From JBMDXB01 sp048594975 (GTDB lineage: Bacteria > Acidobacteriota > Vicinamibacteria > Vicinamibacterales > 2-12-FULL-66-21), in NCBI GenBank assembly GCA_048594975.1, contig JBMDXQ010000071.1:28804-92803 (forward strand): DNA of 64,000 bases. Direction: 5' to 3'. The first letter of the stretch is position 1. Every line of letters starts with the position of its first letter. The notes beneath the pieces were generated by a model. It was given only the letters and a program-made list of their open reading frames with translations. It did not search any database and had not been told where the DNA came from. The translations under genes were made by a program, and so were the position numbers. This document shows positions 24,335 through 32,942 of this stretch, in pieces.

Positions 24335-24547
24335 ATGGCGATGCTGATTGTGGAGGAGTGCATCAGTTGCGGGGCCTGCGAGCCGGAGTGCCCGAACACG
24401 GCGATCTCCGCCGGCGACTCGATCTACTTAATCAACCCGGAGCTGTGCCAGGAATGTGAGGGCGCGTTCGATTCGCCGCAGTGCGTGACCGTGTGCCCGG
24501 TCGAAGGGTGCATCGTCCCGGATCCGAACCACCCGAAGGCGAACTAG
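24335..24547 (+). CDS. 2[4Fe-4S] ferredoxin
   Basis: The 70-residue protein is a small bacterial ferredoxin. The first cluster motif is CISCGACEPECP at 9-20 (Cx2Cx2Cx3CP). The second is CQECEGAFDSPQCVTVCP at 38-55, with an eight-residue spacing between the second and third Cys (Cx2Cx8Cx3C). This pattern marks the YfhL/Allochromatium-type ferredoxins with very low potential. An acidic GDSIYLINPE link joins the two halves. ATG 24335 gives the standard N-terminus. The gene is monocistronic as far as can be seen, between a terminator and a 305-base gap. Confidence 0.92.
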   Translation: MAMLIVEECISCGACEPECPNTAISAGDSIYLINPELCQECEGAFDSPQCVTVCPVEGCIVPDPNHPKAN

Positions 24548-24852
24548 GCGCCCTGACCGGCCGGAACCGGCGCGCGGTCCGATGACGACGGCGCGCTGGA
24601 CCAGCCCCTCGCATATCCGCGACCGGCAGCGCTGTCCGCGCCAGGCCCCGGAGCATGCGACGCGCCGTCGGCGTCATCCGCGCTGCGGCGGCTGCGCACT
24701 TCCCGAATCCCCGTCGTTCATCCATCACGCCGTCCATCCCGCGACCGCGCGAACGTCATCGCGCCCGAATCCAGCGTCCGCGTTGACGTCTCGCGCGAGC
24801 ATCGCCGCCGGTGTCGGGTATGATGGAAGCCCGAACCAACGAGGAGTCCGCC
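24548..24852. other. Intergenic gap with -10-like TATGAT
   Basis: The 305 bases between the ferredoxin and the S9 peptidase hold no convincing gene. A GGCCGG-rich dyad follows the ferredoxin stop, and TATGAT lies at 24819-24824, 28 bases before the peptidase start, followed by the ribosome binding site GAGGAG. No -35 at standard spacing is seen. Confidence 0.4.
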
Positions 24853-27558
24853 ATGACCGACGCTGCATTGCGGGCGGCCCGCCTGCTGTCCGCCTTCGTG
24901 TTCGTGACGCTGCTGGCCGGGACCGCGCCTGCCCAGCCCGCGCAGAAAAGCGCCGGCGCGCTGCCGCCGCTCATCGACCGGGAGCTGTTCTTCGGCAACC
25001 CCGAGATCAGCGGCGCGCAAATCTCGCCGGACGGCAGATTCATCTCGTTCCTGAAGCCCTGGAAGGACACCCGCAACCTCTGGGTGAAGAAGGTCGAGGA
25101 GCCGTACGACGCCGCGAAGCTCGTGACCGCGGATCCCAAGCGCCCGATCCCCGGATACTTCTGGAGCCGCGACAGCCGCTACATCCTCTTCGTGCAGGAC
25201 AAGGACGGCGACGAGAACTACAACGTCTACGCCGTGAACCCCGCCGACCAGCCGGCCAGCGGCGCGGAGGTGCCGCCGGCGCGGAACGTGACCGATGCGA
25301 AGGGCGCACGGGCGTTCATCTACGCGCGGCCGATCGGCGATCCGGACGTCATTTACGTCGGCCTCAACGATCGCGACGCGGCGTGGCACGACCTCTACCG
25401 GGTCACGATCTCCACCGGCGAGCGCACGCTGCTGCGCAGGAACACCGACAAGATCGCCGGCTGGGTGTTCGATCGCGAAGGGAAGCTGCGCCTGGCGGTG
25501 CGGACCGCCGACAACGGCGACACGGAGATCCTGCGGGTCGACGACCAGGCGTTCGTCAAGGTGTATTCCTGCACCGTCTTCGAGGGCTGCGACCCGCTGG
25601 CCTTCCATAAAGACGGCACGCGCGTCTACATGCGCACCAACAAGGGTGACCGGGACCTCAGTGAGCTGACGCTGTTCGACCCGGCGACCGGCCAGGAGGA
25701 GTTCGTCGAGCGCGATCCGTTGAAGCGTGTCGATCTCAGCGGCGCGTTCTTCTCCGACCGTACCGGTGACCTGCTGGCCACGCAATACGTCGAGGACGGC
25801 ACGCGGTGGTACTTCAAGGACAAGGCGCTCGAGGCCGACTACGAGTGGATCAAGAAGCAGCTGCCCGGCATGGAGATCGGCCTCGCCGGCGCGACCAGCG
25901 ACGAGCGGCGGTGGATGATCGTTGCGAGCAGCGACCGCGAGCCGGGCGCCCGCTACCTGTTCGATCGCGACAAAAAGACGCTCAAGCGCGAGTACCGGGC
26001 CTTCGAAAAGCTGCCGCGCGAGGCGCTCGCCGAACGCAAGCCGATCCGCTTCAAGTCGACCGACGGCCTCGAGATCCCCGGGTACCTGACGCTGCCGAAG
26101 GGCGTGCCCGCGAAGAACCTGCCGCTGCTGGTCGTGCCGCACGGCGGGCCGTGGGCGCGCGACGCGTGGGGATACGATTCGATGGCGCAGTTCTTCGCCA
26201 ACCGCGGCTATGCGGTCCTGCAGCCGAACTTTCGCGGCTCGACCGGGTACGGCAAGAAGTTCCTCAACGCCGGCAACAATCAGTGGGGCGAGAAGATGCA
26301 GGACGACCTGACCGCGGGTGCGAAGCACCTCGTGGCAGAGGGCGCTGCGGATCCGAAGCGCATCGGCATCCTCGGCGGATCCTACGGGGGCTACGCGACG
26401 CTGGCCGGTGTCGCGTTCACGCCTGACCTGTACGCCGCGGCGGTGTCGATCGTCGGCCCCTCGAACCTGCTGACGCTGCTCGAGTCCATCCCGCCGTACT
26501 GGGAGGCTGGGCGCAAGATGTTCCACATGCGGATGGGCGACCCGACCACCCCGGAAGGGAAGAAGCAGCTCGAGCGGCAATCGCCGCTGAATTCGGCGGC
26601 CAAGATTCGCACGCCGCTGCTGGTCGTGCAGGGGGCCAACGATCCACGCGTCAAGAAGGCGGAATCCGACCAGATCGTCATCGCGCTCCGCGATCGCGGG
26701 TTCCCGGTCGAATATCTCGTCGCGCCGGACGAAGGCCACGGCTTCGCGCGGCCCGTGAACAACATGGCGATGTTCGCGGCGATCGAGAAGTTCCTGACGA
26801 AGCACCTCGGCGGCCGACACCAGGCGGAGATGCCGCCTGCGGTGAGCACCCGCCTCACCGAAATCGCCGTCGATCCGAAGACCGTGACGCTCGCGAAGAA
26901 GGTGGACGTCAAGTCGGTCGCCGCGCCCAAAGTCGAACGGCAGCCCGATGCACGCACCCTCAATTACCAGGGAACGCTGGAGATGGGCGGGCAGTCGATG
27001 CAGGTGTCGACCACCACGAGCGTCAAGCAGGAGGCGGGCGACTGGGTGGTCAGCGAGTCGGCACAGATGATGGGGCAGTCCATGAGCGACGCGGTCACGC
27101 TCGAGGCGGGAACGCTCCGGGCCAAGAAGCAGACGATAGCTCAGGGTCCTGTCAAGATTGAACTCGCATTCGATGGCGGCAAGGTGACCGGCTCGATGGG
27201 CATGGGCGGCGATCCCAAGCCCATCGCCGTCGACGCGTCCGGTCCGATCTTTGGCCAGGGCATCAGCGCGAACGTGGCGCTCGGCCTGTTGCCGCTCGCA
27301 CCCGGCTACTCGACCACCTACCGGATCTTCGATCCGATGCGGCAGAAGGTCGCCGTGCGGGAGGCCACCGTCACCTCCGTGGAGGAGGTAACGGTGCCGG
27401 CCGGCACCTTCAAGGCGTTCAAGGTACTGGTCAAATCGGCAGAGGGCGATCCCGGCGAGCAGACCCTGTGGTTCGCTTCCGACACCCGGCGGCTGGTGAA
27501 GATGACCGCCGCGTTACCGAACGGCATGAAGATGTCATCCGAGCTGACGAAACAATGA
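24853..27558 (+). CDS. Secreted S9 family prolyl oligopeptidase with C-terminal DUF3108-like domain
   Basis: The 901-residue protein starts with a signal peptide (to about residue 32). A beta-propeller of repeated WSRD/SPDG-type blades spans about 40-410, then an alpha/beta hydrolase domain carries the catalytic triad S510 (GGSYGGYATL), D597 (GANDPRV) and H629 (DEGHGFA). Residues from about 660 to 901 form an extra beta-rich domain (LNYQGTLEMGGQSMQVSTTT, then ATVTSVEEVTVPAGTFKAFKV and ASDTRRLVKMTAALPNG) resembling the DUF3108/LolA-like barrel. Ordinary S9 peptidases end near residue 650. ATG 24853 is chosen for its ribosome binding site GAGGAG and signal peptide. Confidence 0.87.
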   Translation: MTDAALRAARLLSAFVFVTLLAGTAPAQPAQKSAGALPPLIDRELFFGNPEISGAQISPDGRFISFLKPWKDTRNLWVKKVEEPYDAAKLVTADPKRPIPGYFWSRDSRYILFVQDKDGDENYNVYAVNPADQPASGAEVPPARNVTDAKGARAFIYARPIGDPDVIYVGLNDRDAAWHDLYRVTISTGERTLLRRNTDKIAGWVFDREGKLRLAVRTADNGDTEILRVDDQAFVKVYSCTVFEGCDPLAFHKDGTRVYMRTNKGDRDLSELTLFDPATGQEEFVERDPLKRVDLSGAFFSDRTGDLLATQYVEDGTRWYFKDKALEADYEWIKKQLPGMEIGLAGATSDERRWMIVASSDREPGARYLFDRDKKTLKREYRAFEKLPREALAERKPIRFKSTDGLEIPGYLTLPKGVPAKNLPLLVVPHGGPWARDAWGYDSMAQFFANRGYAVLQPNFRGSTGYGKKFLNAGNNQWGEKMQDDLTAGAKHLVAEGAADPKRIGILGGSYGGYATLAGVAFTPDLYAAAVSIVGPSNLLTLLESIPPYWEAGRKMFHMRMGDPTTPEGKKQLERQSPLNSAAKIRTPLLVVQGANDPRVKKAESDQIVIALRDRGFPVEYLVAPDEGHGFARPVNNMAMFAAIEKFLTKHLGGRHQAEMPPAVSTRLTEIAVDPKTVTLAKKVDVKSVAAPKVERQPDARTLNYQGTLEMGGQSMQVSTTTSVKQEAGDWVVSESAQMMGQSMSDAVTLEAGTLRAKKQTIAQGPVKIELAFDGGKVTGSMGMGGDPKPIAVDASGPIFGQGISANVALGLLPLAPGYSTTYRIFDPMRQKVAVREATVTSVEEVTVPAGTFKAFKVLVKSAEGDPGEQTLWFASDTRRLVKMTAALPNGMKMSSELTKQ

Positions 27559-27585
27559 AGGGGGTGGCTGATCCGCCTTCCCACT

Positions 27586-27745
27586 TCACGGTCCGAATGT
27601 CCTGACGGCAAGCCAGGTCGCGAGCAGTCCGAAGGCGAGCGCGAAGATGAGGGCGGCAAACGTCCAGAGGAGCAGGCGTCGCAACTGCGCATCCACCGGG
27701 CGATCATACTCGTCCGAGTCGGCGACGCGCGAGTGGCAGCCGCAC
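27586..27745 (-). other. Possible single-helix membrane protein remnant
   Basis: A minus-strand frame ending at 27586 reads DAQLRRLLLWTFAALIFALA and continues to a short C-terminus RTFGP, an obvious membrane helix with a charged lead-in (DSDEYDRPVD). No in-frame ATG or GTG was found within the credible part; a TTG would leave only 32 residues. It may be the tail of a decayed gene or a very small membrane protein. Confidence 0.25.
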
Positions 27746-27763
27746 AGGCGGAGCAGTTCGGAG

Positions 27764-27883
27764 ATGGCGGAACAGAGGCGTCCCGGGACTGCGGCGGTGC
27801 TGAGCGCGCTGATCCCGGGAATCGGCCAGTTCTACAACGGCGATTTCATCCGCGCCCGAAAGAAGAACCTTCAGCTCGCCTGA
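27764..27883 (+). pseudogene. Truncated TM2-like small membrane protein
   Basis: The 39-codon frame begins MAEQRRPGTAAVLSALIPGI and GQFYNGDFIRA, the start of the small two-helix proteins with the signature P-G-x-G-Q-x-Y-N-G. Such proteins normally continue with a second long hydrophobic helix to 80-100 residues. Here the similarity stops at the turn and the frame ends after RKKNLQLA, overlapping the stop of the convergent SLATT gene. It looks like a gene cut by whatever event placed the SLATT gene. Confidence 0.5.
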
Positions 27884-28449
27884 CGCTCGGCGTCGGCGGG
27901 CGGCACCTTCCTCAACGACGCCGGCAGGAACCGGTCGATCTCCTCGTCGGTCAGCGCGCTTTCCGGCACCGCGGTCAGCGAGGAACGCGCCTTCTGGTAC
28001 GCCGGCCGATCGAGGAGTGGCGCGTGCTCGATGATGCCGTGCAGCTCGGCGGCCAGCTGATCGCGCCGCTCGCGCACGCCCTCCAGCGTGATCGTGCCGT
28101 CGTGCATCTCGGAGAGCAGCGCGCGGTACTTCTCCCGCACCAGCCACAGGCGAGAGGCGCACCAGCGGTGCGCGTAGATGCGCGACTCGAGGTTGACCAC
28201 CACGTAGAAGGTGAAGACCGCGAGCGCCGCGCCGCTCAGCACCACGCTGACCACCACCCAGCGCACGTCGCTGCGCAGGATGCCGGCCAGCGCGGCGGCC
28301 AGCGTGCCCGCGAGGAGCGCAAGCAGGCCGGCACGCAGCTGCCAGAGGCGCTGCGTCAGGCGGCCGGCGAGCTCATTGTGCGCGTTGTGGCCGTGGACCA
28401 CGCCGCCGAAACTGAGCCTGATGTGATCGAGCAGGCTGACCTGGAACAT
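27871..28449 (-). CDS. Standalone SLATT-domain protein
   Basis: The 192-residue protein has two closely spaced membrane helices (about 37-57 and 63-85) in a long alpha-helical frame, followed by RIYAHRWCASRLWLVREKYRALLSEMHDG and a helical C-terminus ending in LTDEEIDRFLP. This is the layout of SLATT proteins (SMODS/SLOG-associated two-helix effectors), predicted pore-formers in nucleotide-triggered conflict systems. No SMODS/CD-NTase, SLOG or reverse-transcriptase partner lies next to it. It could be an orphan effector or a housekeeping member. ATG 28449 was chosen; the upstream extension to 28599 has no family features. Confidence 0.6.
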   Translation of the reverse strand: MFQVSLLDHIRLSFGGVVHGHNAHNELAGRLTQRLWQLRAGLLALLAGTLAAALAGILRSDVRWVVVSVVLSGAALAVFTFYVVVNLESRIYAHRWCASRLWLVREKYRALLSEMHDGTITLEGVRERRDQLAAELHGIIEHAPLLDRPAYQKARSSLTAVPESALTDEEIDRFLPASLRKVPPADAERQAS

Positions 28450-28803
28450 ATGGGATCTGGGAATGGCACGAGCGCGGTCTTCGGGCCTCTTTGCAAGCAC
28501 ACCGCCCGCGACAGCAGAAGCGATTTCCAGCCCGAAACGTGCACGCTGCGATTCCTCCGCACAAGAGCCTGTAATTCCTACCGCAGCGAAACCGTACAAG
28601 TTCGGTCCTCGAATCGCTCATCGCTGATCGCCTGACCAGAATCCCCGCTGGTTCCCCGTCGCGGATCCCCCGAGGGCCGCCGCACGCCGACGGAGTTCGT
28701 CGTCGCCGTCTCGAAACGGTAATCGCGACAACGACGGCACGGTCGATCGTGTGGGAGTTTTGCGGCGCGCCGGCGGGGCACGCGCTTTGCCGCGGGCTCC
28801 GGG
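28450..28803. other. Intergenic gap with a GAATCCCC repeat
   Basis: The 354 bases between the divergent SLATT and metallopeptidase genes have no convincing gene. Bases 28610-28680 contain ATCGCTCATCGCTGATCGCC followed by GAATCCCC and GGATCCCC, almost the same opening as the tracts at 6474 and 8270. The rest is unremarkable. Confidence 0.5.
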
Positions 28804-29922
28804 ATGCTTCGACCGAGCAGCCGGACGACGCTCGTGCTCGTGGTGGTCGCGTGGCTGGCGGCCGGTTGCCCGGTCGGCGCGCGCGGGCGCGAGGCACAAG
28901 GCGAGCTGCCCGAGCCGGCGGCGTGGCAGGCGCTCGAGAACGGCGACGCCGCCAAGGCCGCCGCGCTGTTCCGGGCGGCGCTCGAGCGCAGCCCGCGCAA
29001 TGCCGCACTGCACTTCGGCGCCGGCTACGCGGCGTTCCGGCTCGGACGCTACGACGCCGCGCTGTCGTCGCTGCGCAAAGCGGTCGAGATCGATCCCGAG
29101 TTCCCGTCGGCGCTTTTCCTGCTCGCGCAGGTCGCCTACGCGAGCGGCGACGTCGATCTCGCGGTGCGCTCGCTCGAGAAGGGGCTGAAGCTGCAGCCCG
29201 ACCCGGACGGCGCGCGGCAGCTCGAGGCGTGGCGCCGCGAATCCAGCCTGCACCGCGGTTTCGCCGAGCGGCCCGGTGTCCGCTTCAACATCCTGTTCGA
29301 GGGATCGTTCGACAAGGCGATCAGCGACCGGGTGGCGGGCGTCCTGGAGGCGGCGTACTGGCGGATCGGCCAATCGCTGAACACCTATCCGGGCGAGGCG
29401 CTGACCGTCCTGCTGTATACGAACAGGCAGTTCCGGGACGTCACGCGTGCGCCGGACTGGTCGGTAGGACGCTTCGACGGCCGCATCCGCCTGGCCGTCG
29501 CCGGCGCGCTGCGCACGCCGGGCGCGCTCGATCGCGTGGTCACGCACGAGCTCGTACACGCGATGGTCGCGCACGCCGCGCCGCGCGGCGTGCCGGCCTG
29601 GGTGCACGAGGGCCTGGCGGGATACTTCGAGGCTGGCGATCACGCCTGGGCGTCGCGCGTGCTGCGCACGAGCCGGATCGTGATCCCGCTCGAGGACCTC
29701 GAGGAGGGGTTCGGCTCACTCGATGGTGCGACGGCGCTCGTCGCCTACGCCGAGAGCCTCGCCGCGGGGCGCCTGCTCGTCGAGCGGCTCGGCCCCAACC
29801 TCGGCCTCTTCCTGCAGATGCTGGGAAGCGGGCACACCGTCGACCAGACGCTCAGCACGCTGAACGTCCAGCCCGACGGATTCCACGCGGAGTGGAAGCG
29901 CCGCGTGGGCATGCGGGAGTAG
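28804..29922 (+). CDS. TPR lipoprotein with peptidase-MA-like metalloprotease domain
   Basis: The 372-residue exported protein has a lipobox-like WLAAGC at the end of its signal. Residues about 35-135 form three TPR units (AAALFRAALERSPRNAALHF, ALSSLRKAVEIDPEFPSALF, LAVRSLEKGLKLQPD). The C-terminal part is a zincin of the peptidase MA-like kind with H248-E-L-V-H252 as the zinc site and E269 in the downstream HEGLAGYFE glutamate motif. Peptidase MA-like proteins with TPRs are frequent in Acidobacteriota; substrates are unknown. It is convergent with the amidohydrolase gene, 21 bases apart. Confidence 0.78.
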   Translation: MLRPSSRTTLVLVVVAWLAAGCPVGARGREAQGELPEPAAWQALENGDAAKAAALFRAALERSPRNAALHFGAGYAAFRLGRYDAALSSLRKAVEIDPEFPSALFLLAQVAYASGDVDLAVRSLEKGLKLQPDPDGARQLEAWRRESSLHRGFAERPGVRFNILFEGSFDKAISDRVAGVLEAAYWRIGQSLNTYPGEALTVLLYTNRQFRDVTRAPDWSVGRFDGRIRLAVAGALRTPGALDRVVTHELVHAMVAHAAPRGVPAWVHEGLAGYFEAGDHAWASRVLRTSRIVIPLEDLEEGFGSLDGATALVAYAESLAAGRLLVERLGPNLGLFLQMLGSGHTVDQTLSTLNVQPDGFHAEWKRRVGMRE

Positions 29923-29943
29923 GCGCGCACCGATCGCGCCGCG

Positions 29944-31191
29944 TCACTCGCGCGTCACCCGGTTCCCTGCAATCCACACCGAGTGGATCCTGCGCACGTT
30001 GCCGACGTCGGCGAACGGATCGCCGTCGAGGACGACGAAGTCGGCCCACTTGCCCGGCTCGAGCGTACCGACCTCCTTGTCGAGCTGCAGGCACCGCGCC
30101 GCGTCCCGCGTCGCCGCGGCGAGCACCCGTTGCGGCGAGAGGCCCGCCTTCGCCATCATCTCCAGCTCCATCCACTCGAAGTAGCCGACGAAGCGTCCCG
30201 GCAGACCGGTGCCCGAATCGGTGCCCATCGCGATGCCGACCCCCGCGTCGGCGAGCGTCTTCACGTTGCGCTGAGCCACGTCCAGCGCCGCCTTGTAGCG
30301 CCGAGCGTTCGTGCTCGTTCGGATCGCCTCCTGTTCCTTCGGGTCCGTGAAACGCGCCACCTGCCCCGGCTCGGCGAACTTGAGGAACACCGGGTCCGAG
30401 AAGAACGGCGGCGTCGACTCATAGACGAAGGTCGACACCTCGCGCATCAGGGTGGGGGAGAGGCAGACGTTCCGCGTCTTCATCGCGGCGACGAGCGCGC
30501 GATCGACTTCGAGGTCGCGTACGCTGTGCGCGAGCAGATCGACGCCGGCGTCGACCAGCCCCTTCGCGTCCTCCAGGTAGAAGACGTGGGCGGCGGCGCG
30601 CAGCCCGCGGGCGTGCGCCTCCTCGATCGCGGCGCGATACGCCTCGGGGGTCATCTTCTGCACCGTCCCGAGATTGTCGTCCACGCCGATCTTGATGACG
30701 TCCACCTTCAGGGCGGCGTTCTTCGCGACCGCCGCCCGCACCTCGTCCGGACTGCCGCTCCTGATGGCGCTGCCCGCCAGGAAGAGCCGGGTGCGGTTCA
30801 GCGAGGGCGTGCGCTGCGCGTCGCGGGCGGAGAAATGCGCCGCCTGCTCGCCGCCGAGGCTGTACACCGTGGTCACGCCGTGCGCCGCGTACACCCGCAG
30901 GTCGCGCCCCACGTCGCTGACGTGTCCGTGCGCGTTGATTAACCCGGGGATCACCGTCCTCCCGCCGAGTCCGATGCGTTCGGAGCCCTCGGGTGCGGCC
31001 GCCCGCGCGGCCGGTCCGGCCGCGACGATGCGGCCGTCCCGGACGACGAGCGTGGCGTCGGGGATCGGTGCGCGGTCGCTACCGTCGATGAGCCGGATGC
31101 CGGTGAAGACCTTCGCCGCGCCGTACTGCTGCGCTGCAGGGGCGGCGAGCAGCAGTGCGGCGGCGAGCAGGGCGAGACCAGCAGCGTTCAT
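29944..31191 (-). CDS. Secreted amidohydrolase (imidazolonepropionase/prolidase-like)
   Basis: The 415-residue exported protein is a metal-dependent amidohydrolase. The signal peptide covers about 1-22. Metal-binding signatures are INAHGHVSD (HxH), the strand-4 Lys in VDVIKIGVDDN, AAAHVFYLEDAKG, LLAHSVRD, and MGTDSGTGLPG with the strand-8 Asp. The ends form the composite beta-sandwich (FTGIRLIDGS..., GKWADFVVLDGDPF). Relatives hydrolyse Xaa-Pro or cyclic amides. ATG 31191 gives the signal peptide. It shares its family with the larger amidohydrolase at 6632 but is not close to it. Confidence 0.83.
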   Translation of the reverse strand: MNAAGLALLAAALLLAAPAAQQYGAAKVFTGIRLIDGSDRAPIPDATLVVRDGRIVAAGPAARAAAPEGSERIGLGGRTVIPGLINAHGHVSDVGRDLRVYAAHGVTTVYSLGGEQAAHFSARDAQRTPSLNRTRLFLAGSAIRSGSPDEVRAAVAKNAALKVDVIKIGVDDNLGTVQKMTPEAYRAAIEEAHARGLRAAAHVFYLEDAKGLVDAGVDLLAHSVRDLEVDRALVAAMKTRNVCLSPTLMREVSTFVYESTPPFFSDPVFLKFAEPGQVARFTDPKEQEAIRTSTNARRYKAALDVAQRNVKTLADAGVGIAMGTDSGTGLPGRFVGYFEWMELEMMAKAGLSPQRVLAAATRDAARCLQLDKEVGTLEPGKWADFVVLDGDPFADVGNVRRIHSVWIAGNRVTRE

Positions 31192-31309
31192 GCCGGCGAT
31201 TCTCGCACACTGCAGGCGTTCCACTCCTTGGGAGTTGGGAATCGGAGGCCGGGAGTTCCACGTTGGCCGTTATGCGTTGGAGGTTGGTGTTGACGCCGAG
31301 CGGGACGAC

Positions 31310-31342
31310 GGCGAGGACGCCCCTGGGAAGAGCGTCCTCGCC
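31310..31342 (-). terminator. Hairpin after the Gfo/Idh/MocA gene
   Basis: GGCGAGGACGC (31310-31320) and GCGTCCTCGCC (31332-31342) make a perfect 11-bp stem with an 11-base loop, starting 10 bases after the oxidoreductase stop on the minus strand. There is no T-run, so it may act as an RNA-end stabiliser or a Rho-assisted terminator. Confidence 0.5.
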
Positions 31343-31352
31343 GCAGGTCGGT

Positions 31353-32840
31353 CTACGAGTACGACTTGGGAATCTCGAAGCCCTTGCGGTACTCGCGCGT
31401 GAGCAGCTTGTCGGCCTCCTTGTCGTCGATGAACCGCTCCTTCTGGCCGTCGAAGCGGAGCTCGCGTCCCACCCGGTACGAGACGTTCGCCAGGTGCGGG
31501 AGCGAGGAGGACAGGTGCCCCTCGAGCGCGTCGCATGTGAGGATCTTCGGATCGTCAGCCCGGATGGCGTCGATGAAGTTGCCGTAGTGCCCCGACTCGA
31601 TGCTGGTCAGCACGTTCGGGTCGCTTCCGCCGGCGGTTTCGGGCGGCGCCGAAGAGCCCGGCCCTTTGTCGTTTTTCTCCCCGGCTGGTCCCAGGTACGA
31701 CTGCCAGTCGCGACCGTTGCCGTCGATCCACAGCCAGCCCTTGTCGCCGTAGAACAGGTTGCCGATGCGCTGCGTGCCCTCGTCGTTGGTGTGGTTGCCG
31801 CGGGTGCCGAACTCGAGGATGGTGCCGTCGGCGTAGGTGAAGAGCGCTGTCTGCATGTTCGGCGTTTCCTGCGACGACTCGGGGCCGAAGTAGCCGCCGG
31901 TCGAGACGATCCGCACCGGGTGCTCCTGCTTGCCGAGGCCCCAGCGCGCGATGTCGAACTGATGCGGTCCCTGGTTGCCGGTGTCGCCGTTGCCGTAGTC
32001 CCAGTGCCAATGCCAGTTGTAGTGGAAGCGGTTGCGGTTGAACGGCTTCTTCGGCGCCGGGCCGAGCCACAGGTCGTAGTCGACCTTGGACAGGTACTGC
32101 GCGTCGTAGGTGGGCTCGTAGTTCTTCGAGATCACAGTCAGGGCGTACTTCTCGTCAGGCGCCATCGGGCCGTCCGGGTACTTGCCGATCGGCGGCCGCA
32201 CCTTGAAGCACAGGCCCCGCGCCATGGACACCTTGCCAATCCCGCCGTCCTTCATGAACTGGATCGCCTGGCGCACCTGCGTGCGGCTGCGGTTCATGGT
32301 GCCGACCTGGACGAGCCGCTTGTAGTGCTCGGCCGCCTGCACCATGTTGCGCCCCTCCCACACGGTGTAGGTGGAGGGCTTCTCCACGTAGACGTGCTTG
32401 CCGTTCTGGAGCGCCCAGACGGTGGCCAGCGCATGCCAGTGGTTGGGCGTGGCGATGATCACCGCATCGACGTCCTTGTCCTCCATCACGCGGCGCAGGT
32501 CCTGCTCGAACTTCGGCTTGAACGTCTCGACGGTGGCCAGGGCCTTGTCGTTGATGCGTTCGGCCGCCAGGTTCGCGTCGATGTCGCAGAGCGTCTTGAT
32601 TTCGACGCCCTTCAGGCGGGCGAAGCCGCGCTTGAGCGCGTTGCCCTGGCCGCGGACGCCGATGCTGGCGCACACCACGCGGTCGTTGGCGCCGATGATC
32701 CGCCGCCCGACCGCGGGCGCGGCGCCGGCCACCGGGCCGAATAGCTCGCCGCCGACCGCGACACCCGCGGCGGCCGCGCCGAGCCGGGCCGTGAAATCGC
32801 GGCGTGAGATCCCGTGCTGGTTGCTGGTATCGCTGGCCAC
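31353..32840 (-). CDS. Tat-exported Gfo/Idh/MocA family oxidoreductase
   Basis: The 495-residue protein opens with a twin-arginine signal (ISRRDFTARL at 11-20 and an Ala/Gly-rich helix), so it is folded with cofactor before export. The Rossmann fold follows (VCASIGVRGQGNALKRGFARL), then VIIATPNHWHALAT and the Gfo/Idh/MocA signature EKPSTYTVWEG with the catalytic Lys. The C-terminal domain contains NWHWHWDYGNGDTGNQGPHQFDIA. Family members oxidise sugar or inositol hydroxyls with NAD(P). A set of such secreted oxidoreductases is common in acidobacteria and planctomycetes. Substrate unknown. Confidence 0.88.
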   Translation of the reverse strand: MASDTSNQHGISRRDFTARLGAAAAGVAVGGELFGPVAGAAPAVGRRIIGANDRVVCASIGVRGQGNALKRGFARLKGVEIKTLCDIDANLAAERINDKALATVETFKPKFEQDLRRVMEDKDVDAVIIATPNHWHALATVWALQNGKHVYVEKPSTYTVWEGRNMVQAAEHYKRLVQVGTMNRSRTQVRQAIQFMKDGGIGKVSMARGLCFKVRPPIGKYPDGPMAPDEKYALTVISKNYEPTYDAQYLSKVDYDLWLGPAPKKPFNRNRFHYNWHWHWDYGNGDTGNQGPHQFDIARWGLGKQEHPVRIVSTGGYFGPESSQETPNMQTALFTYADGTILEFGTRGNHTNDEGTQRIGNLFYGDKGWLWIDGNGRDWQSYLGPAGEKNDKGPGSSAPPETAGGSDPNVLTSIESGHYGNFIDAIRADDPKILTCDALEGHLSSSLPHLANVSYRVGRELRFDGQKERFIDDKEADKLLTREYRKGFEIPKSYS

Positions 32841-32926
32841 GGTTTACCTCCTGGATGAATCCGCGGCCGCCATCGTAGCACGTAATCCCGGACGCCGCCG
32901 CACCCGTTGGCGCAGCGGGGCGAGGC

Positions 32927-32932
32927 TATAAT
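32927..32932 (+). promoter_or_regulatory. -10 hexamer TATAAT of the PqaA-like gene
   Basis: A perfect TATAAT ends 10 bases before the ATG at 32943; the expected leader is 3-4 bases. No Shine-Dalgarno sequence fits in between. Confidence 0.55.
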
Positions 32933-32942
32933 CGCGCCCTCT

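Noticed and set aside
24718..26820. 700-codon minus-strand frame opposite the S9 peptidase
   Set aside because: Antisense shadow of a gene with an intact catalytic triad.
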